NCBI GenBank assembly: GCA_950097015.1
Contig: CATNEN010000039.1
Span: forward strand, 14,106,501-14,170,500
DNA length: 64,000 bases
Reading direction: 5' to 3'
Source: Macrostomum hystrix
Lineage: Eukaryota; Platyhelminthes; Macrostomidae
In this document: positions 59,334-64,000 of the stretch, one piece after another
How positions within the stretch are numbered: position 1 is the stretch's first letter
Layout: each line of letters begins with the position of its first letter
Position numbers and translations under genes: made by a program
The notes under the pieces: model-generated
What the model was told of the DNA's origin: nothing
The model's input: the letters and a program-made list of their open reading frames with translations, nothing else
Database searches by the model: none

Positions 59334-60302
59334 CGAGGTGCATTCAAAAAGTTCTTTTCGGTGCTCAGCAAAAATTAACAAAAAACCTATGGAACAATGA
59401 AAACATGATTAGGTCATTCAATGTCATTCGGTCACTCAACATATTCACCGCCAATGTCTTTGCACTTCTGCCAGCGATGCACCAGACCTCTGATTCCAGT
59501 ACCCACGCCTCTCGCGTCCGTTTCACGCACCGCACGTTGGCAAGCAGCTTTGATGTGCGCAACGCTGTCGAATCGAATCCCCCGAAGGTGCTTCTTCACA
59601 GATGGGAATAGGAAGAAGTCACAGGGTGACAAATCGGGCGAGTAGGGCGGACGAAAGAAGATTCTCTCCTTCTCGATGGAAACGGCGCAGGTGGTTGGTG
59701 GCGGCCAGAGCACGTTGCATCTTCTGCTCACCTGTCAGCAGGTGTGGCACCCACTTGCTGAATTTCTTCTGCAGGTTGAGACGCTCTGTCAGAATGGTGT
59801 GCACACTGCCAACTGACACTCCGACATCTTCTGACAGCTCTTCGCAAGTCAGTCGCCGATCATCATCCAGGAGCTCCTGCACTTTCTTCACCATGGTCTC
59901 GTTGGTGGCCGTCATCGGTCTTCCAGAGCGGTCGTTGTCCTCGACGCTCTCTCTGCCTTCAGCGAACAACCGGAACCACTTTCGAACAGTCTGTTCAGTT
60001 GGTGCACTGTCACCAAACACTTGCTGAAGCTCTCTAAACATCTCCGGAGGTTACTTTCCTTGCAGGAATTGGAAATCTTCATCAAGCTCCGAACGTCTTG
60101 CCTTGAAAAAGATTATGCCATGGCCAAGAAATAGAAGGGTAGCTTAAAAAATTGATTGTAGACACAGTCACCAGCTCAGGCTTAAAAACTCAGGAAGGTT
60201 TAGGCCATAAACTTAACTTGCAGCATTCGAAAAAAAATTGTTCTGTGTGTTATTTACAAAACAATGCCAAAGGACCGAAAATAACTTTTTGAATGCACCT
60301 CG
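59334..60302 (-). mobile_element. internally deleted mariner element, 969 bp
   Basis: Terminal inverted repeats of about 31 bp beginning CGAGGTGCATTCAAAAAGTT, with one or two mismatches between ends. Flanked by TA on both sides (59332-59333 and 60303-60304), the Tc1/mariner target duplication. A full mariner is about 1.3 kb, so roughly 300 bp of the interior is missing. Mobility would need a transposase from elsewhere. Confidence 0.9.
59432..60041 (-). pseudogene. mariner transposase remnant
   Basis: The N-terminal part (60041 to about 59690) has the helix-turn-helix DNA-binding region, with the conserved DNDRSGRP linker and KWVPHLLT. The C-terminal part (about 59660-59432, different frame) keeps PPYSPDLSPCDFFLF, which includes the last catalytic Asp of the DD34D triad. 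The middle, with the first two catalytic Asp residues, is deleted and the frames no longer join. Inactive. Confidence 0.85.
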
Positions 60303-60828
60303 TACAGTACGGAATTGCAAAGAGAAAAAAGCACCACCTCTTTGAACATCTTGAACATTTTAGAACCTTTCCAAACTCCTAAATCGAAACAATAGAACAC
60401 CAAAATACTTTGAACAATCACTGAACCTTAGCTCATGCACCTAGTCACAGAAAACTGAACAAATACTGAACAACCGACCTGAGTTCCAATCAATCCGTGA
60501 GTTGATAAGTACCTGCTGCTTCTTGCGCTATATTTTTCAGAAGTGCAGTTCTGTTATATCAGATAGGCGAATGTAAGCAAAGATCACTATGGAGCTGCAA
60601 GTTGAGATCTCCAACTCCCTGATTTCTCTGATTACTACTGACTGATTATCATAAAATATCTTACGGTAGCTCGCCCATCTTAAACATCTCTGGTCTTCGA
60701 TCTCTAACAAAATTGTTGCCTTCATATGTTTTCTAATCGTAGGCCATATTTAGAGTTCTGATTTTATTTCAGATTTTTATCTACTCAAAAAAGTGAAGTC
60801 ATTGTGATACTAATTTGAGCAGTAAGTT
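60303..60828. other. spacer, nothing recognised
   Basis: AT-rich unique sequence between the mariner element and the Ly6-like fragment. Confidence 0.5.
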
Positions 60829-61340
60829 TTAAACATTTGTAATCAACAACAAAAACAACGGCGCCAAGTAAGCAGCATTGCTAGCAGCAGTCGTGGCTGC
60901 ACGCGCAGCAGTCGTGGCTGCACGCGCAGCAGTCGTGGCTGCACGCGCAACAGTCGTGGCTGCACGCGCAGCAGTCGTGGTTGCAGGCGGAGGGTACATT
61001 CGTAATGTACTACAGTTAGATTTCGCTGCGTTTGGTGTACATTCGTAGCGTTCAATTTTCCGGTGCTTCTTGACTGAGTAGTAGTTGTGCATCATGTTGA
61101 CATAAATTTCACAGCCGATAAGTGTAATTAAGTCCCCTCTTTGATGCTCTATGAAGTCCAATTTAAAGCACTTTTCTGATGGAGGGCAAAAACTTTCAGT
61201 TAGTTTGTTTAAACCAGCATCTTCTTCATACCTTTTTATGTAGTGAAGGCATGGTACCAGATCACGTTCTAGATCGTTGGTCAAGTTAAATACACTCGCT
61301 TTATTGCAGTTATCACCCGTGCAGTCTTTGCAATATTTTG
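60829..61340 (-). pseudogene. Ly6/uPAR-like gene copy 3, truncated at both ends
   Basis: Matches exon 2 of the intact gene from KYCKDCTGDNCN onward and retains the second Cys-rich region (FCPPSEKC, GC, YEC, NC). The stalk is reduced to about five 7-residue repeats (Ala-Thr-Thr-Ala-Ala-Arg-Ala). A deletion then joins the stalk to the end of the gene in another frame, so the membrane segment is lost and the product would end LFLLLITNV. On the 5' side the match stops within the exon at 61340, exactly where the 17-bp satellite starts; exon 1 and the signal peptide are gone. Confidence 0.75.
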
Positions 61341-64000
61341 CAAGTCTTCGGTATCTAACTGTATTGGGTGTCTAACAGACTTTGGTGTCTAACAGTCTTG
61401 AGTGTCTAACAGTCTTGAGTGTCTAACAGTCTTGAGTGTCTAACAGTCTTGAGTGTCTAACAGTCTTGAGTGTCTAACAGTCTTGAGTGTCTAACAGTCT
61501 TGAGTGTCTAACAGTCTTGAGTGTCTAACAGTCTTGGGTGTCTAACAGTCTTCGGTATCTAACTGTATTGGGTGTCTAACAGACTTTGGTGTCTAACAGT
61601 CTTGAGTGTCTAACAGTCTTGAGTGTCTAACAGTCTTGAGTGTCTAACAGTCTTGAGTGTCTAACAGTCTTGAGTGTCCAACAGTCTGGAGTGTCCAACA
61701 GTCTTAAGTGTCCAACAGTCTTGAGTGTCTAACAGTCTTGTGTGTCCAACAGTCTTGTGTGTCTAACAGTCTTGAGTGTCTAACAGTCTTGAGTGTCTAA
61801 CAGTCTTGAGTGTCTAACAGTCTTGAGTGTCTAACAGTCTTGAGTGTCTAACAGTCTTGAGTGTCTAACAGTCTTGAGTGTCTAACAGTCTTGAGTGTCT
61901 AACAGTCTTGGGTGTCTAACAGTCTTGAGTGTCTAACAGTCTGGAGTGTCCAACAGTCTTCGGTATCTAACTGTATTGGGTGTCTAACAGACTTCGGTGT
62001 CTAACAGTCTTGGGTGTCTAACAGTCTTGAGTGTCTAACAGTCTTGGGTGTCTAACAGTCTTGAGTGTCTAACAGTCTTGAGTGTCTAACAGTCTTGAGT
62101 GTCTAACAGTCTTGAGTGTCTAACAGTCTTGAGTGTCTAACAGTCTTGAGTGTCCAACAGTCTTCGGTATCTAACTGTATTAAGTGTCTAACAGACTTTG
62201 GTGTCTAACAGTCTTGGGTGTCTAACAGTCTTGGGTGTCCAACAGTCTTGGGTATCTAACTGTATTGGGTGTCTAACAGACTTTGGTGTCTAACAGTCTT
62301 GAGTGTCTAACAGTCTTGAGTGTCTAACAGTCTTGAGTGTCTAACAGTCTTGAGTGTCTAACAGTCTTGAGTGTCTAACAGTCTTGAGTGTCTAACAGTC
62401 TTGAGTGTCTAACAGTCTTGGGTGTCTAACAGTCTTGGGTGTCTAACAGTCTTGAGTGTCTAACAGTCTTGGGTGTCTAACAGTCTTGGGTGTCTAACAG
62501 TCTTGGGTGTCTAACAGTCTTGGGTGTCTAACAGTCTTGAGTGTCTAACAGTCTTCGGTATCTAACTGTATTGGGTGTCTAACAGACTTGGGTGTCTAAC
62601 AGTCTTGAGTGTCTAACAGTCTTGGGTGTCTAACAGTCTTGTTAGTTAGTTGGGTGTCTTAACAGTCTTGTCTTCGGTATCTAACTGTATTGGGTGTCTA
62701 ACAGACTTTGGTGTCTAACAGTCTTGAGTGTCTAACAGTCTTGAGTGTCTAACAGTCTTGAGTGTCTAACAGTCTTGAGTGTCTAACAGTCTTGAGTGTC
62801 TAACAGTCTTGAGTGTCTAACAGTCTTGAGTGTCTAACAGTCTTAAGTGTCCAACAGTCTTGTGTGTCTAACAGTCTTGTGTGTCCAACAGTCTTGTGTG
62901 TCTAACAGTCTTGAGTGTCTAACAGTCTTGGGTGTCTAACAGTCTTGAGTGTCTAACAGTCTTGAGTGTCTAACAGTCTTGAGTGTCTAACAGTCTTGAG
63001 TGTCTAACAGTCTTGAGTGTCTAACAGTCTGGAGTGTCCAACAGTCTTCGGTATCTAACTGTATTGGGTGTCTAACAGACTTCGGTGTCTAACAGTCTTG
63101 GGTGTCTAACAGTCTTGAGTGTCTAACAGTCTTGAGTGTCTAACAGTCTTGAGTGTCTAACAGTCTTGAGTGTCCAACAGTCTTCGGTATCTAACTGTAT
63201 TAAGTGTCTAACAGACTTTGGTGTCTAACAGTCTTGGGTGTCTAACAGTCTTGGGTGTCCAACAGTCTTGGGTATCTAACTGTATTGGGTGTCTAACAGA
63301 CTTTGGTGTCTAACAGTCTTGAGTGTCTAACAGTCTTGAGTGTCTAACAGTCTTGAGTGTCTAACAGTCTTGAGTGTCTAACAGTCTTGAGTGTCTAACA
63401 GTCTTGAGTGTCTAACAGTCTTGAGTGTCTAACAGTCTTGGGTGTCTAACAGTCTTGGGTGTCTAACAGTCTTGAGTGTCTAACAGTCTTGGGTGTCTAA
63501 CAGTCTTGGGTGTCTAACAGTCTTGGGTGTCTAACAGTCTTGGGTGTCTAACAGTCTTGAGTGTCTAACAGTCTTCGGTATCTAACTGTATTGGGTGTCT
63601 AACAGACTTGGGTGTCTAACAGTCTTGAGTGTCTAACAGTCTTGGGTGTCTAACAGTCTTCGGTATCTAACTGTATTGGGTGTCTAACAGACTTTGGTGT
63701 CTAACAGTCTTGAGTGTCTAACAGTCTTGAGTGTCTAACAGTCTTGAGTGTCTAACAGTCTTGAGTGTCTAACAGTCTTGAGTGTCTAACAGTCTTGAGT
63801 GTCTAACAGTCTTGAGTGTCTAACAGTCTTGAGTGTCTAACAGTCTTGAGTGTCTAACAGTCTTGAGTGTCTAACAGTCTTGAGTGTCTAACAGTCTTGA
63901 GTGTCTAACAGTCTTGAGTGTCTAACAGTCTTGAGTGTCTAACAGTCTTCGGTATCTAACAGTCTTGAGTGTCTAACAGTCTTGAGTGTCTAACAGTCTT
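61341..64000. repeat. 17-bp satellite (GTGTCTAACAGTCTTGA)n with higher-order units, runs off the window
   Basis: At least 2.66 kb, about 155 copies. Most units are GTGTCTAACAGTCTTGAG-like; a marker block CTTCGGTATCTAACTGTATT recurs at irregular intervals. Positions 62101-62640 are identical, base for base, to 63121-63660, giving a higher-order period of 1020 bp (60 units). An irregular insert GTTAGTTAGTTGGG interrupts the array at 62641. The true length is unknown because the window ends inside it. Confidence 0.97.

Noticed and set aside
61341-64000. Telomeric repeat
   Set aside because: The 17-bp unit lacks TTAGGG-type hexamers and has higher-order satellite structure.

Overview
The window looks like metazoan nuclear DNA. 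It has spliced genes with GT-AG introns, a spliceosomal protein gene, CtBP-motif zinc-finger genes, and mariner, hAT-type, Gypsy, LINE and SINE remnants. Repeat-rich invertebrate is as far as I can safely go. A flatworm or other lophotrochozoan is plausible, but nothing here proves it. Most bases are not genic: about 27 minisatellite or satellite arrays (unit 14-33 bp) occupy roughly a third to half of the window, and nearly every intron and intergenic gap has its own array. The long open frames over these arrays are by-products of periodicity and are not annotated as genes.

Layout. 1-6.7 kb: five arrays with no recognisable gene. 6.76-15.1 kb: two convergent paralogous C2H2 zinc-finger genes. 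Gene A is on + (6761-10013, four exons, phase-consistent, about 655 aa). Gene B is on - (15071-11844, two coding exons, about 859 aa). A 394-bp block encoding three of the fingers is about 99% identical between them in inverted orientation, while the other shared fingers have diverged, which points to gene conversion. Both look like nuclear transcription factors, and gene B has two intact PLDLS CtBP-binding motifs. 15-34 kb: intergenic DNA dominated by arrays, up to 2.4 kb each. 34.7-36.4 kb: a Gypsy-type LTR plus broken gag, embedded in a 21-bp array. 38.46-41.48 kb (-): the gene for the U1 snRNP 70 kDa protein (SNRNP70), three exons, intron 2 almost filled by a 22-23 bp array. 41.5-47.8 kb: AT-rich, no gene seen, one well-bounded 538-bp MITE. 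47.9-55.0 kb: a large inverted duplication carrying a Ly6/uPAR-like cell-surface gene. The - strand copy is intact (48382-49794) and the + strand copy is a pseudogene (52777-53933). A third, truncated copy lies at 60.8-61.3 kb next to a 17-bp satellite that runs off the window end. 55.5-60.3 kb: a 5'-truncated LINE (RNase H plus CCHC), a hAT-like MITE carrying a minisatellite, and an internally deleted mariner element.

The most notable patterns are these. (1) Otherwise different arrays share short words, above all TGTCTAACAG, and also TCCGCTCCC and ACACAATCCTC. (2) Arrays inside introns read, on the sense strand, like iterated 3' splice sites. (3) The zinc-finger pair shows a conversion-like block. 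(4) A small Ly6-like family has a mucin-like stalk that is itself a 21-bp coding minisatellite.
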